Made by a program: the position numbers and the translations under genes | Assembly: GCA_004369045.1 (NCBI GenBank) | Contig: ML213536.1 | Coordinates: forward strand, 139,068-203,067 | Reading direction: 5' to 3' | Length of the DNA stretch: 64,000 nucleotides | DNA from: Heliocybe sulcata | Lineage: Eukaryota; Basidiomycota; Agaricomycetes; Gloeophyllales; Gloeophyllaceae | Shown: positions 47,515 to 58,496 of the stretch, piece by piece | Layout: each line of letters starts with the position of its first letter | How positions within the stretch are numbered: the stretch's first letter is position 1 | The notes under the pieces: generated by a model | Told to the model about the DNA's origin: nothing | The model's input: the letters and a program-made list of their open reading frames with translations, nothing else | The model's database searches: none

Positions 47515-49865
47515 CTAGACGTGCTCTATTTCATGTTTCTGAGATAGATCATCCGCATACTTGTGTTCATCCAAAACTTGTCGGGCGTTAACCTCATCTC
47601 CGAAGACCACCGCCATATCTTCCAGAGTCTTGCCTGAACCAAGCAATCAATCACGGAATCAAGAGCGAAGCATACAAGCTTTCCCTACCTTTAGTTTCCG
47701 GGAAGAACAATAGAATGACAATGAAGTCGAAAGCATTGAGGCATACGAACAAGATATAGAACTTCCAACCGATATTCTTCATTGCGATAGGCGAAACTTG
47801 TGAAAACAGGACGTTGAATGCCCAGTTACAGCACGTCGCCAAGCTGGTACCCATGGACCGGACACCGGTCGGGAAAACCTAGTCCAAGGTACGTCGACAG
47901 GAAAGATGCATGACATGACCACACCCACCTCGGATGCCAAGACCCAACTCACGGGGCCGAAACTGAGAGAGAAGAATATACTCGTCAAGAATATCATCGC
48001 AATACCAGCCCTTTGCGCGACAAGGTTTGTCGTCCCTTCTCCGGGTGGGAAGGACGCCACGATAGCACTCAGAGCAGAGAAGGTCACTATGTTGATTCCG
48101 GAGCCGAGCAGCAAAGGCTTCTTCCGGCCCACCCTGTCCAGAATGAAGATTATGAAGCTGCATGGAGGCAAAGTTTAGTGGAACAGCCAGCTCCGTGGAA
48201 CGCGACAAATTCACTCACAAGAAGTTGGTTATGGGGCCTACTGCACCGTATATCCCTTGGACTAAGAGTGTCTTTCCAGCATCCAGTCCTAGGGTCTGAT
48301 ACATCTGCGGCCCGAAGTAGTTGATCACTGAAGGGGTTGGTTCAGAGATGCCAGGTTCACTTGACATGGGCATCTGGTCATACCATTGATACCCGTGAAC
48401 TGTCCGAAGATTTGTACTCCGCAGGCCACGAGTGTCCTCCTCCTCATCGCCCTCGTAGCGAACAGGTCCGCCACATTGCGACTACGTGTGAGTAGCTCCG
48501 CTTTGATGCTGTCGTGCATCTTTAGGAATTCTTCTTCCGCTGCTTCCGATACATCTAAGGTCTTAACACCATGCAGCTGATATACAACCTGTCGAGCCTC
48601 TTCGTCACGGCCAACCTCCAGAAGCCACCGCTACAATCGCATAATTGTGGGGATCCATAGGATTCAAGAACGACGTGACTTACAGGACTATACGGCAGGA
48701 ACTGAGTCCCTATGAGAAGAAGAGCCGCAGGAACAAGCTAGGCGCGTTTAAAACAGGACTAGGGCATTACAGAGCTGCAGAACCGACCTGAAGGCCAAGA
48801 GGCATTCTCCACTGCGTGTTACTGTCTAGGTATTGCGAGCCATAACCGACCTATGCAGATAATATAGCAACTGGACAGAGCCGTCAGATGGGCAGTCGTA
48901 CCCAGTTGGCGACGATGAATCCGATCCCGATTAGCTGTTGAGCCAAACCTACAAGGAATCCACGGATTTTCGGAGGAGCGATCTCAGTCTAGGGACCGGA
49001 GTGGATATGAGACTCTGTGCCAAGTAGAGTGACGGGGTAATCGCACGTTGTAGAGTGGAACAGTCATTGACAGGATTCTGTAGAAGAATGAGTATAGTTG
49101 CGACATATGCCTGCAGCCCAACTTGAAGACGTACCCGATAGCCAGTCCGGCGACGATCCTCCCGATGAGCAGGCAGGCGAAGTTGTTCGCTCCTGCCTGC
49201 ATCGCGCAACCCCACAGAGCGAAGGCAGCGCCTATCTATCATGAACCACCATTTAATCGTCCATGCATAGTAGGATTTAGTCGTGGGGTAAACCTGGATG
49301 CTTCGTTTCCTGCCAATCCTGTCGTTCATCCTGGACAGCACTCTTCAGTCACACGGACGACAACATAGTAATGAAGTGGGATTTTGAAGTGTGGAGTTAG
49401 CAGGTGTCACGTACCACCCGGCACCCATCGCCCCAAAGAAACATCCACCTGTTCATTCTTTCAATTTCGCAGTAGCGAAGACGAGTAAATACGGAGCATA
49501 CCGGTGAAGGTAGAGACTACTGCTCCAGCCAAATTACTTGCTTCGTCGAACCCAAAGTACCCCTGGAAACGACCGAAAGTAAGGACGGAGGAGATAATCC
49601 CGCTGCACGTTGCTTATTCATGAGCCACACGCTATCGAAGGTCCAAAAGTTACGAACCTATCATATCTATAGGAAGAGTTGTAGAACAAATGAGCACACC
49701 CGACGTCCGCGCGGAAGTTTAACATGCGCACCCGAAGAGGAACGATCCTTGATAAAAAAATATCGAAAGAGGTCAGTGGATGTGCTCTCCTGCGCCACAA
49801 TCGCGAGTCACTGACGCACCTATCGAAACGAAGGAGGCTATGAAGATATTGTAGAACAAACCCAT
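47515..49865 (-). CDS. MFS sugar transporter (hexose family)
   Basis: Reverse strand, many exons. Start ATG 49865 (MGLFYNIFIASFVSIG), then short exons give FGYDSGIISSVLTFGRFQGY, FGFDEASNLAGAVVSTFT, NDRIGRKRSIQ, LLIGRIVAGLAIGYV, TEIAPPKIRGFLVG, ACGVQIFGQFTGINGINYFG (split by an intron), LDRVGRKKPLLLGSGINIVT and FPETKGKTLEDMAVVFGDEV, ending at the stop 47515-47517. The GR[KR] loops between helices 2-3 and 8-9 and the PETKG end are the sugar-porter signatures; 12 helices are expected. It carries sugars across the plasma membrane, usually with a proton. The substrate cannot be read from sequence. It is convergent with the TRP channel gene, with about 210 bp between the stops. Confidence 0.9.
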
Positions 49866-50380
49866 ATTGGGGTGCTTCGTTTGCTTCGGCTATAGACGTT
49901 CGCGAGAAGCAGTACCTCAGAGGAAGAGAACCGAGGAGCAAGAGCAATCCCGTCACTCAGTGCCATAATATATCGTCCATGATGCACAGTGTTGTCGATT
50001 TTTGTTCGGGAAAACTCGAGCGAAAACGGGCTGCAGGATCAACACCAGCCCTGCACCGCGGGTCACAAGACGACGCGAATGTCGAAAGAGCGGTCCGGGA
50101 GCGCTGATATGTAGCGCCCGATCAGACCGCCAGCTCCTTCTAGGCGCGTAAAGCATCACGTGGATATCCGCAGACTGATTTGATGGACTCGAGCAGCGCG
50201 GACCTTTTTCTGCCAACCGCCCAGAATCATTATCGTAAGGGCCACGATTTGCGCGAAGCTCGTTATCATCTGGCGTGTGTACAGCGATGTCCGTGCAGAA
50301 CCACCTGCATTTAACCAGCCACGGGCTCAGTACAGATAGTCGTGTGCAGGTGATCAGGTGATCCCTGACCAACTTTCTTC
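49866..50380. other. Intergenic, no gene seen
   Basis: About 515 bp between the transporter start and the 3' end of the macro-domain gene; promoter of the transporter expected. A 143-codon reverse frame at 50384-49953 shows no motif. Confidence 0.45.
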
Positions 50381-51568
50381 TCATTCCTGTTTTGCCTCAG
50401 AAGGCTCACTATCCGGCGGGAAATACTCAGGTATGAGCTCCCTAAGGACATATCGCATCAGATGAACGGCCGGAGTAGCAAGTATACTCACTCATATACT
50501 GCTTTGTCTGCATCACTCCACACAACGAATATTACCCTCTCAAGCTGAATATTACTTAAGTGTAAGTGCCACGCTGGGATAAATAGGGAAGAGTATTCGT
50601 CACCGTATCTGCCTTCTCAGAATCCAAGAATCTCCGGACTTCATCTAATGCAAGATGAGTCGCGTCCGTAATAGGGTAGCCGTATATCCCAGTCGAAATT
50701 GACGGGAACGCCTTGTGTGATAGGTCCTAAATGAACGCCCGTCGCCGGCCATATGATGGAGTATGAGAACGTACGATATGTTTCAGAGAATTGTCCACAG
50801 CTAGTTGCAGGCTGGTCCTATAGCAGGACGCAAGTTTCTCCGCTCTGCGTTGGACGTCTGATTTTGAGTAGATGGGGCCGACCGTATGAATCACATGTCG
50901 TCTACAAGTCCAATTGAAGTCATGGCAGATATGCATGTCCTTCAAAGACTTACGATGGCAGCTGGTATCCCTTGGTGATCTTAGCATCGCCAGTCTCGCA
51001 ACCGTTAAGAGTGCGACCTGGGGTACCGCGGATATCGATGTATCCAACATGTTGTATAAGTCTCGCGATCGCCTCGTTGAAATAGTGCATGAGTGCAGGC
51101 GGAATGGCTTACATTCCTTCAGGAGCTCGCGACCCGCGGCTGCATGGATTGCTCCATCCACTAGAACGCAAGCATCAACCAAAAAATCGAGGATTCAACG
51201 GAGTACCGTCACTTGCCTCCGCCTCCACCTTTAAATAGCAGTTAAACGTTTGGTCGTTATAAGCCGCGGTGATTTACTTGGATCCGAGATCATCTCACGT
51301 ACCCAGAAGACTCTTGTTAGCAGCGTTGACTATAGCATCGACCTCAAGTTTGGTGATATCACCCTGACTGCGCGATCATGATTTCATTGCCGTGGGCATG
51401 TCATGTCACTATCTAGTAATGAACGCAAGTTGCGACTTACTAGAGAGACACGCGATCTAGCAAGGACGTTACAACTGGGTAGCGAAGTTTATCTGAATCC
51501 GCTGGCTGCAAAGCCACAGCTTTGTATAATTCACGAAGGGTCCTGATTTGATTTAAACGAATGGCCAT
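50381..51568 (-). CDS. Macro-domain ADP-ribose hydrolase (MACROD-like) with a GC-AG intron
   Basis: Reverse strand, about nine exons, start ATG 51568 (MAIRLNQIRTLRELYKAVAL), stop 50381-50383. Macro domain motifs: QGDITKLEVDAIVNAANKSL, LLGGGGVDGAIHAAAGRELL, CETGDAKITKGYQLPSRHVI, HTVGPIYSKSDVQRRAEKLA, AFPSISTGIYGYPITDATHL and ERVIFVVWSDADKAVYEELI. The family removes ADP-ribose from proteins or O-acetyl-ADP-ribose and binds it through the GGGG-VDGAIH loop. The GGGG-to-VDGAIH join needs an intron 51216-51161 that starts GC (gcggag|gcaag) and ends AG, with the usual AG|GCAAGT context. The short C-terminus is acidic (EYFPPDSEPSEAKQE). Confidence 0.9.
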
Positions 51569-51845
51569 TCCAGATATCTGCCCTGCAGGATACACTTATG
51601 AGTCAGAGAATATATTACAGCAAGTACAGCTCACTGCCGAATACGACTGCAAAGTGAGATGAATGGTAGAAGGCTAGCTGCCACTGCTAATAGAACTTGA
51701 GAACTTGAAGCTCGAAGATCGGGGAAGCGCCGGGGTCAACCGGCCCGTGCCCCGGAGTGGCATCGGTAAATGCCGGCGGGGGATCCGTGATGCGACAAAT
51801 TGGCGGCAAGCTCACTTCCAAAGACTCCAAACCGCCATCTCGTAT

Positions 51846-52695
51846 ATGCGTATGGACCACCTAACAGTCCTTCCTGCGCTCGAAAGGCTACCAGTAGAGG
51901 CTAGTTGATACCTGTCAAGAAGAAATGTAGAGTCCTAACCCATTCTTACAGCTGCTCTACGAAATCCAGTTACTTGCGCTGTCGGAATCGTTGCCGTACA
52001 CATGCAAGCATCTCCATGTCGTCTTCGAGGCCGCGCCTTCATCTGTCCGTGCACAATATCTCATAGAGAGATACGTGTCTAGCCGGACCACAAGTGCGAT
52101 TGCTCAAGGCATTCTTACGAAGGCTTTGCGGTTCCCATTATGCAGCCAAGACGTGCTTCAACGCGTGATCGAGAACCCGGAGTGTTCCCCACTATCTTTA
52201 GCGAAACCAGAACTTCCCCGCCGACTGTTTCGCTCGCTTATGCCAAAGCCTACCGGTAGTAAGAGTCATAACTGGTCAGCTCAGGACGAGCCCCTCCCAT
52301 TTCTCAGATACCTGTACAGCCATCCAAGCATTCCAGCACCGAACACCGACTCGCACGACGGGTACGCGTTGACGAAAGCCGTTTACGCTGGCTTCATCCC
52401 GCTGGTCCGATTTCTCCTGGAGCATGGCGCTTCTCCGGCGTGCAAGAATGGGCTGGCTGCCATGATCGCCATTCGCCGCAAAGATCTGCTCCTTCTCAAG
52501 ATGCTCATAGAACGGGGAGACACGCCCCGCATCCCGAAGAGTACAAAGAGACGAAAGCTCGAAGATAGGATGTCGGTCACGCCGGAGATGCTTAAGTTGG
52601 CGGTGAAGGGTGATGCCAGAGATATCGTGCTGTATCTCAAGGAGAAAGGCTGCGTGCCGAACATGCAAACCCTACAGCTCCTTGCTCGGAGATAG
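51846..52695 (+). CDS. Ankyrin-repeat-like protein with F-box-like start
   Basis: Exons 51846-51893 and 51952-52695. The N-terminus reads MRMDHLTVLPALERLPLLYE, QLLALSESLPYTCKHLHVVF, resembling an F-box-like helix pair. The rest holds ankyrin-type pieces: HDGYALTKAVYAGFIPLVRF, LLEHGASPACKNGLAAMIAI, KDLLLLKMLIERGDTP and MLKLAVKGDARDIVLYLKEK. The stop is at 52693-52695. Such proteins are usually adaptors; partner unknown. The start could be the second of two closely spaced ATGs (51852). Confidence 0.7.
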
Positions 52696-53391
52696 CGAAT
52701 GTTTAATCAGACCGACGAAATCTGGCACGGTCTACAGGACCTTGCTGCCTGCGAATTTCGCCGCGTCGCATGAGGGGACTAAATACTCACTCCGAGAATG
52801 ACATATCTGTGATATAAGTGAGCCGTTACCTGGTATCCAGATAAAATTCAATACTCTCATGCTGTCTCGGGACTTGGCATGCTTCCGTCGCCGATTGTAA
52901 GTACTACGATATACGGATATCAATATTACATCTAACCATGTGCTTGTCAGACCTGCGTGTTGACTCTTCCACAATATTGGTTTCCGCCATTCCCTGGCAG
53001 TGTCGTCATGATTGCTGCATACCGTATAAGTCCCCTGGAGAGACATTGCATGTCCGTTCACCTTGTCAGGATGAAGCGCCGACATCTACCCCTACGCTAC
53101 AAAGTTATATATAACATGTGTATGCGGCCCAGATGCACTCATGTGGCTGCAATCACCGCAGAGTGGCTACTTTGAAGTGGCATTCGCATCATCCAATAGT
53201 GCGACATTGATGCTGACATCGGTTCAAGCGCACATGCTGAGTATGAGAATGATGGGCCAACGTGCGTTCTTTCCACATGTACACAGTCTGTATATAACTG
53301 CGTGGGTGAATCTGTTTTTGGTATATAGGGCCGAAGGATTCTGCATATTCGTTGCGTTGAAGCCGAGGAGCCCCAAGCTGGAGTGAACATC
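52696..53391. other. Intergenic, no gene seen
   Basis: About 700 bp between two same-strand genes. TATA-like tracts (tatatataa near 53106) sit some 280 bp before the next start. Confidence 0.45.
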
Positions 53392-55339
53392 ATGCTCAAA
53401 TTGCAGCGAGTTTCCGCAATTTGCGGTCTTTTGCGAGTGTTGGTATGCCACGGCGTTTCGGCCGTACCCAGCCTGGCGCTAGCAGAGCCCGATCCATCAA
53501 TGGCCGTTAGCGTCCAGGTGGCTGGGAAGACGTTCGTGAACAAGGTAAGTTGATGATATCGACGCCTGTATTCGCCCTGACAACGTTTCACAGGGTTTAG
53601 TGGCATTTGGACTGATCCCTTCTAACTTTACCGACTCTACCGGTGAGTATGTCGGCTAATTGCAAAGTGAATCGCATCGCTAATGTACTACTGACTACAG
53701 GAAACACCCTGGGAGGAATTGGGAGCGCCATTGCCGTGAAGCCAGGGTCTTTTGCTCCCCAGGGAGACGGTACCTTCTCTGGCACATTCATCGTGCAGCC
53801 TGACCGCGGTTACAATGTGTAAGCACCTTCGCGTCATTATGAGCTTTAATGTGGTATTCATGTTTGCTAATCTAGGCAGGGCACCGTCGACTATCAAGCA
53901 CGTCAGCATGTGATCGACTTCGTACTGTCGCCTTACTATGGGACGGCCAACCTTTCCTTCACGGCTGCGGAGCAGACGCTTCAGCTGGATTACAGGAGCA
54001 CTCTGCTGTACTACGAAAGGAATGGAACAAGAACAACTGGACTGGACTCCCTGGCCATAAGGCCGCAGCAGGACGGATATCCGCAGAATGTGCTGGCTGA
54101 CCCTCCGATGCCTATTCCGAATGCGACTTATAATCATCTCTGCACGGATGCTGAGGGTCTGGCTCTAAACGCTGATGGCTCGTGAGTTGTTGTGCTTATT
54201 GCATGCTGATATTCGGAGGCTCAGAAGAGCCATTTTGTGCAGATGGTGGACAAGTGACGAGTATGGACCGTATATCTATCGGTACTCGTCTACCGGCAAT
54301 CTCATACAAACTATCGCTCCCCCGCCTGCTATCCTGCCTATGGTGGATGGCAAGCTCAACTTCACCTCCGTGGTCGACCCCACTACTGGGCGTGCGGGTA
54401 ATCAGGGTACAATCTATTTATTGTCCTCATGAAGGGAGATATACTGACACTGGGGATAGGTTTCGAGGGTCTGTCCTTGGATCCCAGCGGCCAGACACTG
54501 TACGCATTATTGCAATCTGCAACAATCCAGGATGGAGGTTCCGACAAGACAACATCCCGTTACACCCGACTGCTCGCCTACGATATCGTGAACGACATGC
54601 CGACACTTGCTGGAGAATGGGTAGTGCCGCTGCCTATTACCAACAAGAAGGGAAACACGTTAGCGGCTAGCGAGATGCACTCTCTTGGTAACGGTCTTTT
54701 CCTGGTGCTGTCTCGGGATGGCGACGGTCATGGAGGTGGTGACGATCATTCTTCTTACAAGTAGGTCTTTGTTCGCTATCAGTACTCTTATATCTCTAAC
54801 TGGAGACCATTCAAGGCAAGCTGATCTGGTCGATATCACCGGTGCCACCGACATACACAATACCGTATTCGACAGTCCGACCAGTCCCATCGCTGTCAAT
54901 GGCGTACTGAACTCAAGCATCACTGCTGCGACTTATACGTCGTTTGTCAACTACATCAATGACACGCAGTTAGCTCGGTTTGGCCTGCATAATGGTAAGA
55001 GCGACAAAGTTAGGGGAGTAACGGCTTTGACCTAGTGTGTTTTCAGGGTCCCCGGCCGACCAGACCTTGATAGATGCTAAATGGGAGTCGCTATCGTTGG
55101 AGTCGGCGCATGATCCAGCTTATCCGAATGATTATTTCTTGTTCACTGCGGTGAGTTTTCCCCTATCGGATAGGCTCGCTACCAACGCTGACACTGTTCC
55201 TTGCTGCTAGTCCGACAATGATTTCATAACAATGGACGGCATCTCTGTTGGAGTACCATATAATGCTGGACTGAACAACGACAACCAGTTCTTGGTATTC
55301 CGACTCACGCTTCCCGACACTAACCTTCCAGGAAGATGA
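53392..55339 (+). CDS. Secreted phytase-like (esterase-like beta-propeller) protein
   Basis: A gene of about nine exons, start ATG 53392, stop 55337-55339. The first 24 residues (MLKLQRVSAICGLLRVLVCH, then GVSA) form a signal peptide, so the protein is secreted or periplasmic-like in the cell wall. Domain pieces of the PF13449-type phytase-like fold: FGLIPSNFTDSTGNTLGGIG, GDGTFSGTFIVQPDRGYN, VDYQARQHVIDFVLSPYYG, TDAEGLALNADGSWWTSDEYG, IYRYSSTGNLIQTIAPP and EGLSLDPSGQTLYALLQSA. The acid-rich DGDGHGGGDDHSSYK loop may bind metal. The fungal members are widely annotated as esterase-like phytase but are not proven phytases. N-x-S/T sites suggest glycosylation. Confidence 0.85.
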
Positions 55340-55399
55340 GTCTGAGACGGCTCGGAGGTCATTATCTGCTCGCAGTACGTTGCATACCGCGTAGATACT

Positions 55400-57238
55400 T
55401 CATTCGACTGGTACACGGAGAATGGGCATCGCTGCCTTGTACTGCTCATCTAGGTCAATCCGAGCCAATCTCTCTCTGAGCGAATCCTGCTGGTGCTTCA
55501 ACTGCTTTGCGACCTCCTTCCACTGCTTGCGGACCAACTTCCCGTCTCTCTTGACAATTTCGCCGTTGACGATGACGGTCTCGACGTCCGCACCTGTTGC
55601 GTGCAGCGCGATGCCTCGGAACGGGTCGCGACAGCCCGCCAGATTGATCGAGTCTGCATCGTAGATGACGATGTCCGCAAGTTTGCCCACTTCTAGGGAC
55701 CCGAGCTTGGACGAGACGTGTGCGGCTTCTGCGCCCCCGAGTGTGGCTAGGCGGAATGCAGACGCAGCCGGGAGGTTGTTGTATGCTATTCCTTTGCCTC
55801 GACTACTGAGGGCCTCGTGAATACGTCCTGCACCCAGGTTAGTTCGTAGACATGCGGTGAGATGCTGTCCTCCCACTTACCACGCTCCCATTGTAAAGCA
55901 AAATGCATGGCCGGGAACATCTCGGTGCTGACTATTGACGCACAATCCTATCCTCTTCCGTAGCAGATACCGTTAACGCTACACTGACAGAGAGACACTT
56001 ACGATGCCGAGTCCGACCTTTACACCCCTTCTTACGCATTCGTACGTCACGGGGTTGCCATGACCCATACCAAGTTCGTCCTCCTGCAGTGGTAACCATC
56101 AGTACATGTCTATGAGCGAGGATGCAAGAACTAACAGGAGTAACAGCAACACTAGCACCGGTTTCCTTGAGCAGTTCCCATTCCTTAGGGTCTGGATTCT
56201 GGTGTACGAGGCCGTTACAATGAGAGAAGATGCAATCTCCCTGCAACAGCCCTGCCTCGGACCACTTGCGAATCTTGTGATCTGTCGACATCCCGTGTGG
56301 GCCGCCGACATAGTGCATAGTGATGGGTGTGATGCCTAGTTCACGGGCCATGGAGAGTACGCGCTTGTCCTCACCTGGATTGTGGCCCTGGAAGTCGTAC
56401 CCTAAACCTAGCGTTACCCTGCCATCGGGGCACAGACGTCCATGGTCCTTCTCAGCAAGAGAGCGTAGCATCTCCAGTTGCATCTTCGAAACCTCGGCCT
56501 CGTCATACATACGAAATGGACTGAGGCTAGTAGGTGTTGACTAGTATGGACTAATGTATTTCAGAGATTTTCAGCAGAGAGATTATGCCTCTGTACCTGT
56601 CGGGAGACGCAAAGCATAGAGCGCACGCCTGACTCGACCGTTGCTTGGACGGCCTTCTCTATGTGAGAACGGGAGTTTGCGGCATGAAAGTGGTCTACCA
56701 CAGTTGTGGTGCCACCATTCAATGCTGCAGAGGCATATCGATGATTTCCGGTACTTCAACAGGTATGTAAATTTACCTTGAAGACAGCCGGACAGCTGTC
56801 CCACATATATGTCCTCAGCCGTGGTTAAGCGAGTGGTCGTCATTGGCGCTTTCGCTATGCTGCAGAAGGGTAACTTAAGAGACGAGACTCGTAAGTGGAA
56901 TTGTATAGCTCACTACTCTGCCAGCGTCCAGTCTTCTTGGTGTGGAGATACGGACATCCATGCATGCCTAGCGTAATTCTGAATACCTGCAGCATGGGTT
57001 GTGGTAGCAACATATATATATACCTGTGAGTGTCCACAAAACCTGGGGCGATCCATTTATTGGTACAGTCGATTGTCAAAGCTCCCGTAGGGGCTTGGAC
57101 AGTATTGGGCTCCGCGACAACCGCGATACGCTCTCCGTCAATTAAGAGATCCACGCGACGGGCTTCTGGTATTGATAGCGGGCCATCGCGGTCGGTGTAT
57201 GTAGTCAACAACCCGTTCTGTAGCAGAATCGCAGACAT
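55400..57238 (-). CDS. Amidohydrolase-superfamily deaminase-like enzyme (paralog 1)
   Basis: Reverse strand, about eight exons, ATG 57238, stop 55400-55402. It matches the metal-dependent amidohydrolases (cytosine, guanine, SAH/MTA deaminases and chlorohydrolases): MSAILLQNGLLTTYTDRDG, PGFVDTHRHAWMSVSPHQ (HxH metal site across an intron), TTRLTTAEDIYVGQLSGCLQ, NGGTTTVVDHFHAANSRSH, LGITPITMHYVGGPHGMST, CIFSHCNGLVHQN (His) and GLGIDCASIVSTEMFPA (metal Asp). The C-terminal strand KLGSLEVGKLADIVIYDADS is the usual closing part. The exact substrate is not deducible. It sits tail-to-tail with the phytase-like gene and 2.2 kb from its paralog at 59.5 kb. Confidence 0.88.
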
Positions 57239-57675
57239 CCGGAAAGTCTAAGTCGAGCAATGGAGGCGGAGTTGGGACTCGGGCTGACCAGACGACGCTA
57301 GTTATATAGCACACCAACGTTCCGGGTGCAGAAAACGAAGCATATGCCTATCACCTCATGCTGATAAAATGTTATTGCAGTCCAGGCGAAGGTAAGGTAA
57401 GTAGGTAAGAAGCCGACGCGATGCCATATCTTTTCCATGCTCTAGTAGACCCAGAATTAGAACAGGATCCGACTGTTCAAGCTCAAGTCTAGAGTAGTAG
57501 AGTGTATTTGCACGGCCATGTTTCTTAGCTCTCGGAAACTGCCGAATACCTTAGTGTGTCATCATTTCCTGGCGGCCAAGCCGCATTCTTTCCTTAGTGA
57601 CGTCACTAAAATACTTAGTGGGGCCCGCTGCAAATACACTCTAATAACCAATCTTACCAAAATGCCCGGCAATTC
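57239..57675. other. Promoter-side spacer of the amidohydrolase, holding a foldback
   Basis: Upstream of the deaminase start. Contains the inverted repeat listed separately; no coding signal. Confidence 0.5.
57498..57643. repeat. 146-bp foldback with 15-bp perfect arms and a central 16-bp palindrome
   Basis: TAGAGTGTATTTGCA at 57498-57512 is exactly matched, inverted, by TGCAAATACACTCTA at 57629-57643. Between the arms, TTAGTGACGTCACTAA at 57594-57609 is a perfect palindrome whose core TGACGTCA is the CRE/ATF site. The layout suggests a short foldback (MITE-like) element rather than a promoter element, but both readings are open. Confidence 0.6.
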
Positions 57676-57721
57676 GGCACGATAATGACTGAGATGTGAA
57701 AAAAGAAAAGAAAAGAAAAAG

Positions 57722-58496
57722 AAAGATCGGATCTTGGGCAATACGACCCCCAGAAAAAACAGTCCCACGCCACCCTGACTGCGCTTTTAGTGGGAGGATA
57801 TTGATCAGTGACTGTGGGCAACCTGGCAGAGAGGCAATGAAGCCATAGCTCAATTACACTAGTCTAATGTGCTTGAGTAACTGGAAGCAGATAAAGGTGC
57901 AATATTGAGGGGTTTGAGGGGTATAAAGTGTATTTGAGTCGGAAAATGGAGGTAATATATACATTATAGCTCTCAAGACCTGTAAGCAGACATGGTGTAG
58001 TGGATAATATGTACAATTTCGACTTACGCGGCATGCTGAAGGTTGTTCGTTCGAGTCTCCTTGTTTGTACGATATTTATGGTCAGCGCACATGGCGATTC
58101 GTCTACACCATAAGATTTTTGACAATTACTGGCACAGTACTATCTTGTGTTCTATCTTATATTCTATTCTTGCTTACAGAAAACTTCACAATTCCAGCAC
58201 ACCCCTCGAAGTTAGCGCACGGTCGCATTTGTGGCGCTATGGGCGTTATCTTCCATTTCGGTAGTTGCGACCTCAGTCCGTGTTGGGAGGATTGCATTTC
58301 CTCTTGGAGTGACACTGCCAGTACGACCATGTATCTACCCTGATAAATAATGGACTTAGACGATCGACAATCTGCTTCCGCGTCCACGACCACACTTCGC
58401 ATTTCGCGAACGCGAGCAAACCACGTGCGGCTTGATTAGTCAGCGAGGCGTGGGACTGTTTTTTCTGGGGGTCGTATTGTACAAGTTAAAGATCGG
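57722..58496. mobile_element. 757-bp terminal-inverted-repeat element (Mutator-like), inserted into copy B
   Basis: The element at 57731-58487 is bounded by direct repeats AAAGATCGG (57722-57730 and 58488-58496), a perfect 9-bp target duplication. Its ends are inverted repeats of about 50 bp: the first 41 bases from 57731 match the complement of 58487 inward with three mismatches (shared core CAATACGACCCCCAG, then AAAAAACAGTCCCACGCC). The matching site in copy C (62.6 kb) is a single AAAAATCGG. The long TIRs and 9-bp duplication fit a non-autonomous MULE. No transposase is inside; it carries a tRNA-like segment. Confidence 0.85.
57983..58072 (+). ncRNA. tRNA-like relic inside the TIR element
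   Basis: GCAGACA (57985 on) pairs by Watson-Crick and G-U with a 3' TGTTTGT, as a 7-bp acceptor stem. An A-box-like TGGTGTAGTGG and a B-box-like GTTCGAGTC are present with normal spacing. But the T-arm 5-bp stem does not form and no clean anticodon arm can be drawn, so this is probably a decayed tRNA or a tRNA-derived segment, not a working tRNA. Confidence 0.35.

Noticed and set aside
57985-58072. A functional tRNA gene
   Set aside because: Acceptor-type stem and boxes exist, but the T-arm stem does not pair and no anticodon arm is credible, so I call it a relic only.
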